A DNA stretch of 64,000 nucleotides from Sphingomonadales bacterium (lineage in GTDB: Bacteria; Pseudomonadota; Alphaproteobacteria; Sphingomonadales; Sphingomonadaceae), in the NCBI GenBank assembly GCA_016721875.1, contig JADKHG010000014.1, positions 382,535 through 446,534 of the forward strand, given 5' to 3'. Below the pieces are notes generated by a model. The model ran no database searches. It was given only the letters and a program-made list of their open reading frames with translations, and had not been told where the DNA came from. The position numbers and the translations under genes were made by a program. This document shows, in pieces, positions 34,112-43,855 of the stretch (the first letter of the stretch is position 1; each line of letters starts with the position of its first letter).

Positions 34112-34844
34112 GACCTTTACACTTTATGTTAGCATTGCCGCCTTCTCGTACGAAACAGGTCGCTTTGCCCAAAATTTCAATTGAACCAGAACCTGCAGTG
34201 GAAATTTCCACTTTGCGTTCTGCACGAAGTTGGGATTTGGCTTGTCCATTTTGAATGAGCCGCAGATCGTTGAATATCACCTCGGGCGCTACCACGTCTG
34301 CTGCACCGTCGATCAGCACTTCGCCCGATCTGACAGCGCCTTTGGCAACAGCAAATTTTGCACTGCCCGTGATGATCGAAATCAAGCGGTCACTTTTTAT
34401 GTCATCAACTGTGAGCGAACCTGCTCCCTGAATTTCTAGGCGCGCTATGTTTGCTTTTATCTTGTCAGCCTTTACGTCGGCGCTGCCACGTATGATGATT
34501 GTTTGTAACGAATGGGTGGTCAAAACGACCGTCAACGGTTTGCCTGAAGTGTTGCGTGATTCAAGGGTAGGTCGATAGCGGACGGTCACGCTATTACCGG
34601 ACCGCTCGACCCTGACCGTGTCGATCATGCGCTTGTCACCAGTGGCTTTGGCCGATGGGGCGGAGCCTGTGATGACACGCACCTGCACATTGCCTTCGAC
34701 GATTAGGTTTTCAAAGCTTGATACCATGAAGGTGCGTTCTGCCGCCAACGCCGGAACAGCCGAAGCTGAGAACAAGCCAATCCCTACAAATGGCGCCAAC
34801 CAAACTTTCATTGTCAAGGGTGCAATCAAACGCAGTGGCGACAT
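34101..34844 (-). CDS. GIN-domain (DUF2807) secreted protein
   Basis: The 247-residue product has a signal peptide ending near PALAAE (about 35). The rest is a right-handed beta-helix-like series (FENLIVEGNVQVRVITG, QTIIIRGSADVKADKIKANIARLEIQGAGSLTVDDIKSDRL, VLIDGAADVVAPEVIFNDLRLIQNGQAKSQLRAERKVEISTAGSGSI). This is typical of the GIN or DUF2807 family, proposed surface or periplasmic scaffolds. The start at 34844 has GAGGAA upstream; ATG 34811 would give a tighter signal peptide but has no visible ribosome site. Confidence 0.8.
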   Translation of the reverse strand: MSPLRLIAPLTMKVWLAPFVGIGLFSASAVPALAAERTFMVSSFENLIVEGNVQVRVITGSAPSAKATGDKRMIDTVRVERSGNSVTVRYRPTLESRNTSGKPLTVVLTTHSLQTIIIRGSADVKADKIKANIARLEIQGAGSLTVDDIKSDRLISIITGSAKFAVAKGAVRSGEVLIDGAADVVAPEVIFNDLRLIQNGQAKSQLRAERKVEISTAGSGSIEILGKATCFVREGGNANIKCKGHGI

Positions 34845-34921
34845 GGTATTTCCTCACCGGAAGTTTCCGACCGATATATGGACGCAAGCGAGTCGTGCGT
34901 CAAACAGCCAGTCGGTGACAT

Positions 34922-34948
34922 AAAAAAGGGGGCATGCGCCCCCTTTTC
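34922..34948 (-). terminator. carD terminator
   Basis: The stem GGGGGC/GCCCCC with flanking A and T runs (AAAAGGGGGCATGCGCCCCC, then TTTT) forms a symmetric terminator. On the minus strand a run of six T follows the stem, fitting carD, which ends 22 bp away. It could also stop plus-strand transcription. Confidence 0.85.
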
Positions 34949-34969
34949 CATAAAGCTGTTTAAGAGGCC

Positions 34970-35497
34970 TTATTCGGCCTTTTCATACCATTGCGGTGCG
35001 CAGGTCTTGAGCACGTCAAGGATCTTGCCAAGCGCCGCTTTTTCATCGGTCTTTTCCATCGCTGCGAGTTCGCGGGCGAGGCGACTGGAGGCCGCTTCGA
35101 AAATCTGCCGTTCGGAATAGCTCTGTTCGGGCTGATCGTCGGGGCGGAACAGATCGCGGGTCACTTCGGCGATCGAAACCAGATCACCCGAATTGATCTT
35201 CGCTTCATATTCCTGCGCGCGACGCGACCACATTGTGCGCTTGACCTTGGGTTTGCCCTTCAGGGTTTCCATCGCTTCGCGCAAAGTTTTGTCCGACGAC
35301 AATTTACGCATGCCTACGCTTTCGGCCTTGTTGACCGGAACGCGAAGGGTCATTTTCTCTTTTTCGAAGCGCAACACATACAGCTCAAGCTGCATTCCTG
35401 CGATTTCCTGATTTTGCAGTTCGATGACCCGGCCTACACCGTGTTTGGGATAAACGACATAATCGCCGACATCGAATGACACCGCTATGGACGCCAT
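34970..35497 (-). CDS. CarD/CdnL family transcriptional regulator
   Basis: A 175-residue protein. Residues 1-65 form the RNA-polymerase-interaction Tudor-like domain (FDVGDYVVYPKHGVGRV, LELYVLRFEKEKMTLRVPV). The rest is the helical DNA-binding domain, with VKRTMWSRRAQEYEAKINSGDL and a Trp in the expected position. Such proteins stabilise open promoter complexes, notably at rRNA promoters. It is monocistronic between a terminator and a 197-bp upstream gap that ends in AT-rich sequence. Confidence 0.93.
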   Translation of the reverse strand: MASIAVSFDVGDYVVYPKHGVGRVIELQNQEIAGMQLELYVLRFEKEKMTLRVPVNKAESVGMRKLSSDKTLREAMETLKGKPKVKRTMWSRRAQEYEAKINSGDLVSIAEVTRDLFRPDDQPEQSYSERQIFEAASSRLARELAAMEKTDEKAALGKILDVLKTCAPQWYEKAE

Positions 35498-35694
35498 GGT
35501 TTGGACCCTTTCTGATTATTTGAAATTCGCCGCTGGCCTGAATGCCTGAAGCATCCCGGCAGCTATATTTGCCCGCATGAAACCTTCTACGCCTGTTGTG
35601 CGTTTACTGCCGGTAATTGGAACCGTGCACGATGCTATTTTAACATAGTCGTAACAAAATTACAATGTTGCAATGCACCACGAGGGCAAAGCCC

Positions 35695-36213
35695 TCAATT
35701 TGAGCCGATTTTTCGTACCCGGCCGGGTAAATCGTCGCCCAAATCCGAATCTTTTGTCCGAATCTCTGCGGCATAGATCCAGCACAGGTCCATATGGCTT
35801 AACACCCGGTCGTCATGGCCGCGGATCGTGACGCGCTTGATCGGCAGGCTGTCGCGTTCATCGACCAACACCGGATTTGACGGTGTGCCGGTTGCCCATT
35901 TTTCGCCCCATTGCCGCATGGCGATCATCGCTGGCAGGAAGTCCAGCCCCTTTTCGGTTAGCCGATATTCCACCTTGCGCCGATCTTCGGGGCAGGGTTT
36001 GCGTTGCAGGATACCGCTTTCGGTCAGTCGGGTGAGGCGGTTGGCGAGGATATTGCGGGCAATGCCGATTTCGGTGAGAAACTCCTCGAAATGGCGCACA
36101 CCATTGAAGGCGGCGCGGATGGTCATGAACGACCAGCGTTCGCCAATCACCTCCAACGCGCCGGGAAGGCCGCATTGTGCGATTTCGCTCAAAGGCTCCC
36201 TCAACTTCCCCAT
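35695..36213 (-). CDS. HxlR family transcriptional regulator
   Basis: A 172-residue winged-helix protein. PGALEVIGERWSFMTIRAAFNGVRHFEEF, IARNILANRLTRLTESGIL and CPEDRRKVEYRLTEKGLDFLPAM match the HxlR/MarR-like family, which often responds to thiols, aldehydes or quinones. A conserved early Cys (residue 14) is present. The AGGACA ribosome site supports the start. The target is probably nearby or itself; the divergent neighbour encodes a small secreted protein. Confidence 0.9.
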   Translation of the reverse strand: MGKLREPLSEIAQCGLPGALEVIGERWSFMTIRAAFNGVRHFEEFLTEIGIARNILANRLTRLTESGILQRKPCPEDRRKVEYRLTEKGLDFLPAMIAMRQWGEKWATGTPSNPVLVDERDSLPIKRVTIRGHDDRVLSHMDLCWIYAAEIRTKDSDLGDDLPGRVRKIGSN

Positions 36214-36403
36214 TTCACTGTCCTAACGCCCTCATCCAGAAAAACCATAGCTATATGCGACTCAAGATAAGTTTCTAGTTGCAACTTAAAACCTAATATA
36301 ATAAGTAGTGATTCGCAACTGGAAATCCAGTGCACCCGCACAGACCTTTCCCCCTACCGGAACCGGATGTGCGCGAACTTAGTAAAGAACAAAGGAATTT
36401 GTC

Positions 36404-36763
36404 ATGACCCTCTCCCACTTATCTTCCCGTCTGGGCCTGCTGGCCGGTGCTGCATTGACGAGCGCGCTGTTCGTGTTCGCGGCCCCGCAAGCCCACGCCG
36501 CTGGCAACAATGCACGTTTCTACACCGTTGAACTGGCGGAGCCTGCTGCCGCTCAGCGCACCATCGTTCGTGGCGTTGTCTTCAATTGCGAAGGCACAAC
36601 CTGCCGCGCCCCCGCAAGTGCTTCTGCCGCGCGCAATGTCTGCGCCAGCGTTGCTCGCGAATTGGGTGAAGTGAAAGGCTTTACTGCTGGTGACAAGGCG
36701 TTCGAGGCTTCGGCACTCGACAGCTGTAACCAGAAGAAAAAAGTCATCATCGCCAAGGATTGA
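36404..36763 (+). CDS. CC_3452-type small secreted protein
   Basis: A 119-residue protein with a signal peptide (1 to about 32, ending AHA). The mature part has FYTVELAEPAAAQRTIVRGVVFNCEGTTC and three further Cys, a pattern typical of a small alphaproteobacterial family of unknown function (Caulobacter CC_3452 type). The four Cys may form two disulfides. AAGGA precedes the ATG by 10 bp, and a strong terminator follows. Confidence 0.8.
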   Translation: MTLSHLSSRLGLLAGAALTSALFVFAAPQAHAAGNNARFYTVELAEPAAAQRTIVRGVVFNCEGTTCRAPASASAARNVCASVARELGEVKGFTAGDKAFEASALDSCNQKKKVIIAKD

Positions 36764-36829
36764 TTCGACCAGCAAAGCGAAGCGCATCGAAGCCACCCTT
36801 CACGCGTATCGCAAGGTCGAAGCAAAACT

Positions 36830-36890
36830 GCGCCGGATAGCGCCGCTGCCTCCTCTCCCCCTTGTGCAGCGGAAATATCCGGCGCTTTTT
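36830..36890 (+). terminator. Long two-stage hairpin terminator
   Basis: The outer stem GCGCCGGATA (36830-36839) with TATCCGGCGC (36876-36885) encloses the inner stem CCGCTGC/GCAGCGG (36843-36849 and 36866-36872) and is followed by TTTTT. It closes the CC_3452-type gene. Confidence 0.88.
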
Positions 36891-36998
36891 GTGTCCATTA
36901 CATGCTTTGCTGACGCTAATGCGAGACACATTCATCGACAAATCTAGTTATTGGTCGAGCAGCAATGGCTTTGTCTGAAATGACTGCCAGCATGGGGC

Positions 36999-38927
36999 AT
37001 GACCCAAAATCAACGATATGGCAGTGCGCTTTTCCTCGCTGCAACCATGTTAACCTCCCCTGCATTTGCCCAGCGCACCGACGACAATGCCGTGAGCAGT
37101 GCCGAGGATGCTTTTGGCAAGTCGGTAGGGGATGAACAGATTGGTTTGTATAATCCCGGGCTGGTGAGAGGCTTTTCCCCAGAGGCCGCCGGTAATTTGC
37201 GGATTGAAGGACTATATTTCGACCAGCGCGGGTCGCTGACCGACCGCTTGCTTGACGGCGCGACGATGCGGGTTGGCATTTCGGCTCAGGGATATCCCTT
37301 TCCTGCTCCCACCGGAATAGCCGACTATGCACTGCGCAAACCGGGCCAGGAATTTATCGCTTCGACTGCAATCTCTTACGGTCCCTTTGGTGGACGGACA
37401 TTTGAGCTCGACACCCAATTGCCGTTGTCGGGTGATCGTCTGGGAATGACGGCAGGTATAGGCTTTTCAAAAGATGGCACCACTTATGGCAGCCTTTCCG
37501 AATATATGGGTTATGGCGGATCGCTGCGTTATGCTCCGTCGAAGAAATTTGAAATTCAGCCTTTTTGGGGGCGGATCGATGTCCGCGACGAAGAAGCGAT
37601 GCCACTGTTATTCACCAGCGGTGATTTCTTTCCGCAGCGTTACAAGCGCACCGAATTTCATGGGCAGAAATGGGCAAAAAATATTGGCTTTGTCGAAAAT
37701 TATGGGCTGGTCTCGCACGCAAATTTGGATGGATTTGAATTGGATTTCGGGCTGTTCCGCTCGCTGAATGAGTTTGAAAAAAGCCATTCCGATCTGATGT
37801 TCGACACCGATGCCAATGGCAATGTCGGGCAGCGGATCATTGTAGCGGACCGTGATGATTACAGCCGGTCAACCTCTGGCGAAGTCCGGCTGTCGCGCGC
37901 TTTTGTCGAAGGGCAAAGGCGGCACAAGCTGATAGCATCGGTGCGGGGCCGTTCTTTGAAACGTTCCTATGGCGGGTCGGCGCTGATTGATCTGGGAGCC
38001 AGCTATTCTGGGCGTGAAGATTTTCGTCCGGAACCGATTGCCAGCTTTGGCCCCAAGACTTTTGATAGCGTCAGCCAGATGAATTTTGGTCCGGGCTATG
38101 AACTGCGATGGCAAAAGGTGGGGGAATTTAGCGCGGGTATTCAGAAACTGGACTATTCCAAACGCGTCGAGACTCCTGGCGGCATCCTGCCTGAAACAAA
38201 GGATAATGGCTGGCTCTACAGCGTCAACGCTGCTGCCTATCTGTCCGATACGGTTGCTCTCTATGGCGGCTATACGCGCGGGCTGGAGGAAAGCGATGTT
38301 GCCCCGGCAAACGCGATCAACCGCAACGAGGCTCCGCCTGCGATCCGCACCGAACAGAAGGATTTTGGTGTGCGCTGGGCGATAAATCCCAAAGTGTCGA
38401 TGGTGCTTGGCTATTTCGATGTGCGCAAACCCTATTTCAACCTCGACACCGCCTCGCGCTTTCGCGAGCTCGGCGCGATCAATCATCGCGGGGTCGAACT
38501 GTCGGTGTCCGGCGAGATCGCACCCGGGCTGCGTGTCGTGGCCGGCACCGTTTACCTGGATGCCGAAATCAGCGGCGAAGAGGTTGACCTGGGGCTGATT
38601 GGCAGCCGCCCGGTCGGTGGCTTTCGTCTGCACACCATTGCCAATGCAAACTGGACGCTCCCTTGGCACAAGCCGCTGACATTGACTGCACGCTTTGAAC
38701 GCACCAGCGACCGTCCCGCCAATGTGCAGAACACATTGTTCATTCCCGCACGCTGGGTGGGCAGTCTGGGCGCGCGCTATCGCGCCGAGATCGGCAAGGT
38801 GCCAGTGCTCGCACGCTTTAATGTGGACAATATCCTCAACACATGGGGCTGGGCCGCAGGCGGCAGCGGTTTCTTCATAAACAACGGCGCACGGCGATTT
38901 TTGTTCAGCCTTGCGGCGGACATTTGA
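36999..38927 (+). CDS. TonB-dependent receptor, 642 aa
   Basis: The protein has a signal peptide (ending PAFAQ, about 25). Its plug domain contains AVSSAEDAFGKSVGDEQIGLYN, VRGFSPEAAGNLRIEGLYFDQRGSL and RLLDGATMRVG, and a beta-barrel ends in FNVDNILNTWGWAAGGSGFFINNGARRFLFSLAADI. That is short for a TonB receptor (most are 700-900). It lacks an obvious N-terminal signalling domain. It would import a chelate such as a siderophore; the ligand cannot be told. No FecI/FecR genes are adjacent. Confidence 0.85.
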   Translation: MTQNQRYGSALFLAATMLTSPAFAQRTDDNAVSSAEDAFGKSVGDEQIGLYNPGLVRGFSPEAAGNLRIEGLYFDQRGSLTDRLLDGATMRVGISAQGYPFPAPTGIADYALRKPGQEFIASTAISYGPFGGRTFELDTQLPLSGDRLGMTAGIGFSKDGTTYGSLSEYMGYGGSLRYAPSKKFEIQPFWGRIDVRDEEAMPLLFTSGDFFPQRYKRTEFHGQKWAKNIGFVENYGLVSHANLDGFELDFGLFRSLNEFEKSHSDLMFDTDANGNVGQRIIVADRDDYSRSTSGEVRLSRAFVEGQRRHKLIASVRGRSLKRSYGGSALIDLGASYSGREDFRPEPIASFGPKTFDSVSQMNFGPGYELRWQKVGEFSAGIQKLDYSKRVETPGGILPETKDNGWLYSVNAAAYLSDTVALYGGYTRGLEESDVAPANAINRNEAPPAIRTEQKDFGVRWAINPKVSMVLGYFDVRKPYFNLDTASRFRELGAINHRGVELSVSGEIAPGLRVVAGTVYLDAEISGEEVDLGLIGSRPVGGFRLHTIANANWTLPWHKPLTLTARFERTSDRPANVQNTLFIPARWVGSLGARYRAEIGKVPVLARFNVDNILNTWGWAAGGSGFFINNGARRFLFSLAADI

Positions 38928-39004
38928 TCCGGTGGCGCGGCAAATAATTGCCTGAATTTAACTTTCCTGTTGCAACGCAGCGATATTCCCACAACTTGTA
39001 ACCA

Positions 39005-41098
39005 ATGATGCGGCAATATGAATTGGTGGAACGGGTCAGGGCCTATAATCCCGATGTCGATGAGGACAGGCTGAACCGCGCCTATGTCTTCACCGTGCAG
39101 ATGCACGGCACCCAGACACGCGCATCTGGCGATCCCTATTTCAGCCATCCAGTCGAAGTTGCAGGTTTGATGACCGACCTGAGGATGGACGAAGACACGA
39201 TTATCACCGCGTTGCTCCACGACACGGTCGAGGACACGTTGACCAGCATCGAGGATGTCGAGGCGCGGTTCGGGCCGGAGGTTGCGCGGCTGGTTGATGG
39301 CGTGACCAAGCTGTCGAAGATCGAAGCGCAGACCGAAGACGAGCGCGCGGCGGAGAATTTGCGCAAATTCCTGTTGGCGATCTCGGATGATATCCGCGTA
39401 TTGTTGGTCAAGCTGGCCGACCGGTTGCACAATATGCGCACGCTGCATTTCATCAAAAGCCCGGAGAAGCGGCGGCGGATCGCAAAAGAGACGATGGACA
39501 TCTATGCGCCGCTCGCTGAGCGGATCGGCATGTACGAATATATGCACGAAATGCAGTTGCTGGCGTTCGAGCAGCTTGAGCCTGAGGGCTATGCCACAAT
39601 CACCGGTCGGCTGGCACAGATTCGCGAGCAGGGTGACGTCAGGATCGAGGAAATCAGCCAGAAGATGGCCGATGCCATGGACCGGGCGGGGTTGAAGGCC
39701 AAGGTTTATGGCCGCGAGAAACATCCCTATTCGATCTGGAAGAAGATGCAGGAACGCCATGTTGCCTTCGAACAGCTGACCGACATCAACGCCTTTCGGG
39801 TGATCGTCGATGATATTGAAAGCTGTTACCGGGCGCTTGGCGTGCTCCATCGCCGTTGGCAGATGGTGCCGGGTCGGTTCAAGGATTTCATCTCGACGCC
39901 AAAGCGCAACGGCTATCGGTCACTGCATACAACGGTGATGTTTGCGCAGAATATGCGGGTCGAAATCCAGATTCGCAGCGCCGATATGCATCAGGCGGCG
40001 GAATATGGACTAGCGGCACACTGGGCCTATAAGCAGGATGACCAGCCCGACGGCCAGGCCGGATGGCTGCGCGATCTGATCGAAATTCTTGAAACCAGCC
40101 ACGAGCCTGAAGAGCTGCTCGAAAACACGCGGATGGCGATGTATCAGGACCGGATTTTCGCTTTCACCCCCAAGGGCGCGCTGCACCAGTTACCCAAAGG
40201 CGCGACTCCGGTCGATTTTGCCTATGCCGTCCATACCGATCTGGGTGACCGCGCCGTTGGAGCAAAAATCAACGGGCGGCATGTGCCGCTGCGCACTTTG
40301 CTCAACAATGGTGACATGGTCGATATTTTGACCAGCAAGGCGCATGTTCCCGACCCGGCATGGCTCAACTTTGCCGTCACCGGCAAGGCGCGTGCTGCGA
40401 TCCGCCGCCATGTCCGCCACCGCGAACGCGACGAGATGATCTTGCTCGGCAAGAAGATTTATGAGGAAGTGGTCGAGCGCCTTCCCGCAAAGATTGGACA
40501 AAAGGCGTTGGCGGCAGCGGTCGAGCGGCTCCAGCTCAAAACCGCCGACGAATTAATGTATGCCGTTGGCGCGGGGAAAATATCGGATCGTCGATTGATC
40601 GTGGCGCTGGTGCCGGGCTTTGATGCCGATGCGATTGAAAGCGAATGGCCGAGCCAGGAACGCGCAATTTCGATTCGCGGGCTGACTCCGGGCGTGGCCT
40701 ATAATCTTGGCGAATGCTGCCACCCGATTCCCGGCGACCGCATTGTCGGCCTGCGTCTGCCCGATGCCCCGGTCGAAGTGCACACAATCCATTGCGACAA
40801 GCTGGTGAGCGGCACCGACGCCGACTGGGTTGATTTGAGCTGGGGACAGGGCAGCGACGGCGGTGCCGCGCGGCTGCGTGTCATTGTCCACAATCGTCCT
40901 GGGATGCTCGCCGAAATGGCGGGGATATTCGGCTTTCACAAGGCGAACATCTTGAACCTGCGGATGACCGCGCGCGATAGCGCCTTTCACACTTTCGAGG
41001 TCGATCTTGAGGTGCACGACCTGCACCATTTGATGCGGATCATATCGGCACTCAGGGCTTCCGACGCAGTGGCGCAGGCGGATAGGCTGTTTAGCTAG
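39005..41098 (+). CDS. Bifunctional (p)ppGpp synthetase/hydrolase (RelA/SpoT)
   Basis: A 697-residue Rsh protein with an HD hydrolase domain (HDTVEDT near 75-81, plus DRLHNMRTL), the synthetase domain (DINAFRVIVDDIESCYRALGVLH, STPKRNGYRSLHTTV), the TGS domain (RIFAFTPKGALHQLPKGATPVDFAYAVHT), and a C-terminal ACT domain (LRVIVHNRPGMLAEMAGIFGFHKANILNLRM). It is the single alphaproteobacterial stringent-response enzyme. There are two adjacent ATG codons at 39005 and 39008. The stop overlaps the convergent gene by 4 bp. Confidence 0.95.
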   Translation: MMRQYELVERVRAYNPDVDEDRLNRAYVFTVQMHGTQTRASGDPYFSHPVEVAGLMTDLRMDEDTIITALLHDTVEDTLTSIEDVEARFGPEVARLVDGVTKLSKIEAQTEDERAAENLRKFLLAISDDIRVLLVKLADRLHNMRTLHFIKSPEKRRRIAKETMDIYAPLAERIGMYEYMHEMQLLAFEQLEPEGYATITGRLAQIREQGDVRIEEISQKMADAMDRAGLKAKVYGREKHPYSIWKKMQERHVAFEQLTDINAFRVIVDDIESCYRALGVLHRRWQMVPGRFKDFISTPKRNGYRSLHTTVMFAQNMRVEIQIRSADMHQAAEYGLAAHWAYKQDDQPDGQAGWLRDLIEILETSHEPEELLENTRMAMYQDRIFAFTPKGALHQLPKGATPVDFAYAVHTDLGDRAVGAKINGRHVPLRTLLNNGDMVDILTSKAHVPDPAWLNFAVTGKARAAIRRHVRHRERDEMILLGKKIYEEVVERLPAKIGQKALAAAVERLQLKTADELMYAVGAGKISDRRLIVALVPGFDADAIESEWPSQERAISIRGLTPGVAYNLGECCHPIPGDRIVGLRLPDAPVEVHTIHCDKLVSGTDADWVDLSWGQGSDGGAARLRVIVHNRPGMLAEMAGIFGFHKANILNLRMTARDSAFHTFEVDLEVHDLHHLMRIISALRASDAVAQADRLFS

Positions 41099-41532
41099 CG
41101 ATCATAATCGCCCACATAAACCTCGCCGCGTTGGACATAGCCCTTTTCGACCATTTCCTTTCGATAATCTTTGCGCGCATCGATCAGTTCGCGATTATAT
41201 TCGGACCATGCCTCGCGCTTGTCTTGTGCGGTTTTGGCGCGGCGTAAATCCTTGCGCAGTTCGTTCTCCGCCTCTTCGACGTCGGATTTATAGTCATACC
41301 AGTAATTGTTGCGCACGCCAGCGAGCGGCGCCTGCAAAATGTGCGAATGCGCAGTGGGCCCCGGATGGGCGTTCGCTTTATACGCCCAAGCAGCACCCAG
41401 CACCGCCAATGCGGTTGCGGTTACCAACACACCCAGCCGAATTTTTGATGGCCCCTGCGGCTCTTCCAACCTCAATGGCTCACGCAGGCGGGGGCGGGGC
41501 TTGTTATGCCCTTCACGGAAAACTCCGGTCAT
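41095..41532 (-). CDS. Single-pass membrane protein of unknown function
   Basis: The 145-residue product has a basic Pro-rich start (1-30), one membrane helix (about 33-50), and a highly charged, probably helical tail with DYKSDVEEAENELRKDLRRAKTAQDKREAW, as in coiled coils. GGAG lies before the ATG. The family is not recognised. It ends tail-to-tail with the Rsh gene. Confidence 0.6.
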   Translation of the reverse strand: MTGVFREGHNKPRPRLREPLRLEEPQGPSKIRLGVLVTATALAVLGAAWAYKANAHPGPTAHSHILQAPLAGVRNNYWYDYKSDVEEAENELRKDLRRAKTAQDKREAWSEYNRELIDARKDYRKEMVEKGYVQRGEVYVGDYDR

Positions 41533-41675
41533 TTACTATCTCCAGCGCCCCCGGTTGCGACTCCGGTCCCCTTTGGCACTGGTTCTGACGCCGAATTCTG
41601 TCTCGGATATGAACAGCCTTAGGGCAATCAAGGCCAGTCGAGCCAGTCTCGCGGTGGCCCGATGCTCTTGTCGTG

Positions 41676-42668
41676 TCAGGCCTTACCCACAACGCTTTCG
41701 GGCAATTCCTTGCCAAAAACGCGCTGATAATATTCTGCCACCAATGTCCGCTCAGCCTCATCACATTTGTTGAGGAAAGACAGGCGGAAGGCAAAACCCA
41801 GATCTTTGAAGATCGCCGCATTCTGCGCCCAGGTGATCACGGTGCGCGGGCTCATCACGGTGGAGATATCGCCGTTGATGAAGCCTTGTCGTGTCAGGTC
41901 GGCGACCTTGACCATATTGGCGACATCCTCGGCATTGGTGCCTTCGGACTTGGCGAGGACGATCTCTGCCTCGACTTGTGCAGGCAGATAGTTGAGGCCG
42001 ACGACAATGTTCCACCGGTCCATCTGCCCCTGGTTGATCTGTTGGGTGCCGTGGTACAGCCCGCTGGTATCGCCAAGGCCAACGGTGTTGGCGGTGGCGA
42101 ACATGCGGAACCACGGGTTGGGGCGGATTACGCGGTTCTGGTCGAGCAGGGTTAGCTTGCCTTCGGTCTCCAGCACGCGCTGGATTACGAACATCACATC
42201 GGGGCGGCCCGCGTCATATTCGTCGAAAACCAATGCCGTCGGCGTTTGCAGCGCCCATGGGAGAAGGCCTTCGCGGAATTCGGTAACCTGTACGCCGTCA
42301 CGCAGCACAATCGCGTCGCGCCCGATCAGGTCAATCCGGCTGATATGCGCGTCAAGGTTGATGCGGATGCACGGCCATTTGAGGCGCGCTGCGACCTGTT
42401 CGATATGCGTCGATTTGCCCGTTCCGTGATAGCCTTGCACCATAACCCGACGGTTGTGGGCAAAGCCTGCAAGGATGGCGAGCGTGGTGTCGGGGTCAAA
42501 GACGTAGGAGGCGTCAAAATCGGGAACGCGCTCGTCGGCTTCGCTGAAGGCGGGGCATTCCATATCGACATCGATGCCGAACATCTCGCGCACCGAAACC
42601 TTGGTGTCGGGTGCTTCAAGGACAGTCATGCTGCGGCTGTCGGGCTGGATATTCGGAATGTCGGTCAT
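41676..42668 (-). CDS. cobS: Cobaltochelatase CobS-like AAA+ ATPase
   Basis: A 330-residue protein. Walker A GYHGTGKST is at about 79-87, Walker B ALVFDEYDAGRPD at about 144-156, and sensor region FRMFATANTVGLGD follows, all as in CobS of the aerobic cobaltochelatase. Together with CobT and CobN it inserts Co into hydrogenobyrinic acid diamide. cobT and cobN are not in the window. Some alphaproteobacteria keep a CobS-like protein apart from B12 genes, so another MoxR-like role remains possible. Confidence 0.88.
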   Translation of the reverse strand: MTDIPNIQPDSRSMTVLEAPDTKVSVREMFGIDVDMECPAFSEADERVPDFDASYVFDPDTTLAILAGFAHNRRVMVQGYHGTGKSTHIEQVAARLKWPCIRINLDAHISRIDLIGRDAIVLRDGVQVTEFREGLLPWALQTPTALVFDEYDAGRPDVMFVIQRVLETEGKLTLLDQNRVIRPNPWFRMFATANTVGLGDTSGLYHGTQQINQGQMDRWNIVVGLNYLPAQVEAEIVLAKSEGTNAEDVANMVKVADLTRQGFINGDISTVMSPRTVITWAQNAAIFKDLGFAFRLSFLNKCDEAERTLVAEYYQRVFGKELPESVVGKA

Positions 42669-42752
42669 GGGATTCTCGGTTGGTGTCGCCTATAGTCGAG
42701 GGGTTGCCTATAGGCAGGGCGGGACGGTTGCAAAGCCTTTTTTGGCGGAAAT

Positions 42753-43190
42753 CTAAAGCAGATCGAGCGCCTTTAGCACGGCGGACTGATCATAATAGGG
42801 GCGCTCGCAGACAATTTTGTCGCTGCCGGGTGCGAATTCGAAACTGGCGGCCATGCGGATGCGAAACGCTTTGCCAGTCGCCTCGACAATGCCGGATGGA
42901 AGAAGCAGCGGACCCAGATGCGTGCCGGTCAGCCAGAATTCGACCAACACGGTATCGGTGGCGTCATCAGCGGCGATCGAAATCACCTCATTGCCCTGAT
43001 CAGGAAAGGGCGTGCGCGATGCGGCAAAATAGCCGCGGACGGCCTCTTCGCCGTCAAAAACCGTGCCGGGTCCCAATAATTCGTAGCGCGGATGGTCAAA
43101 GGTCGCGATCACGCCGTCCCAATCATGGGTGATTTCCAACGCCATGTGGTGGCGGACGGTTGCGATTCGGCGGGCTGACAGGTCGGGCAT
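42753..43190 (-). CDS. SnoaL/NTF2-like protein
   Basis: A 145-residue protein with the NTF2-like pattern: ITHDWDGVIATFDHPRYELL, GEEAVRGYFAASRTPFPD, DTVLVEFWLTGTHLGPLL, KAFRIRMAASFEFAPGSDKIVCERPYYD. Related proteins are SnoaL-type cyclases, isomerases or orphan small-molecule binders; the substrate is unknown. AAGGA precedes the start. It begins 11 bp after the J-domain gene in the same direction. Confidence 0.75.
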   Translation of the reverse strand: MPDLSARRIATVRHHMALEITHDWDGVIATFDHPRYELLGPGTVFDGEEAVRGYFAASRTPFPDQGNEVISIAADDATDTVLVEFWLTGTHLGPLLLPSGIVEATGKAFRIRMAASFEFAPGSDKIVCERPYYDQSAVLKALDLL

Positions 43191-43201
43191 GGAAAATCCT
43201 T

Positions 43202-43810
43202 TCAGGCAAAAACAGGCGCGGCACGGAGATGTTGATAGGCCTCAACCACCGCCTGCAGTTTTGATTCGAACGAACGGTCACCACCGTTGCGGTCAGGGTG
43301 ATATTGACGCAACAGCTGCGAATAGGCTGCGCGCAGGTCCGATCGGCTGGCATTGATTTCCAAACCGAGCGTTTTCAATGCGGATCGATCCTCAGTGCTG
43401 AGCGATCGGCCATCGCTTCGCATTTTGGGCATTGCGTCTTCCATCCGGCCGCGAAACCGGGCGCTGATCGCGTCAAGCGGATCGTTGAAATCGGCCCATT
43501 TGGGAGGCGAATCGACGTTGCCATTGGCGCGGAAGGCGCGGGTTTCGCTGGGCCAGACATTCAACGGACTTTGCGCCTTCGCGATTTCCTCTGCACTCAA
43601 TCCGTCGAACCAATCATAACCCGCATTATATTCGCGCACATGATCGAGGCAGAACCAGAGATAGTCGCCGGGACCATTGGGACCGGGAGCTTTTCCATAG
43701 GGGTTAGGCGCGCGGAACTCACCCAACCGGTCGCATCGGGGATGTTCGCACAGCCGCCGCGTCCCGCGCATGCGGCCATGGAATCGATCGGGATTGCGCG
43801 GGGCGGACAT
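43202..43810 (-). CDS. J-domain protein
   Basis: A 202-residue protein whose N-terminal part has a Cys/His-containing segment (CEHPRCDRLGEFRAPNPYG ... WFCLDHVREYNAGYDWFDGLS) that may bind a metal. The C-terminal 60 residues are a J-domain with LGLEINASRSDLRAAYSQLLRQYHPDRNGGD, including the HPD tripeptide. J-domains stimulate DnaK. It is divergent from bolA, 45 bp away, a neighbourhood common in sphingomonads. The ATG at 43810 follows AGGG. Confidence 0.85.
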   Translation of the reverse strand: MSAPRNPDRFHGRMRGTRRLCEHPRCDRLGEFRAPNPYGKAPGPNGPGDYLWFCLDHVREYNAGYDWFDGLSAEEIAKAQSPLNVWPSETRAFRANGNVDSPPKWADFNDPLDAISARFRGRMEDAMPKMRSDGRSLSTEDRSALKTLGLEINASRSDLRAAYSQLLRQYHPDRNGGDRSFESKLQAVVEAYQHLRAAPVFA

Positions 43811-43855
43811 GATTTTCCCTTGGCCAAAGTAAACCGATATGGGAAGAGGGCAGTC

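Noticed and set aside
41676..42668. Part of a vitamin B12 gene cluster
   Set aside because: Only cobS is present; neighbours are unrelated (Rsh, NTF2-like, J-domain, BolA).
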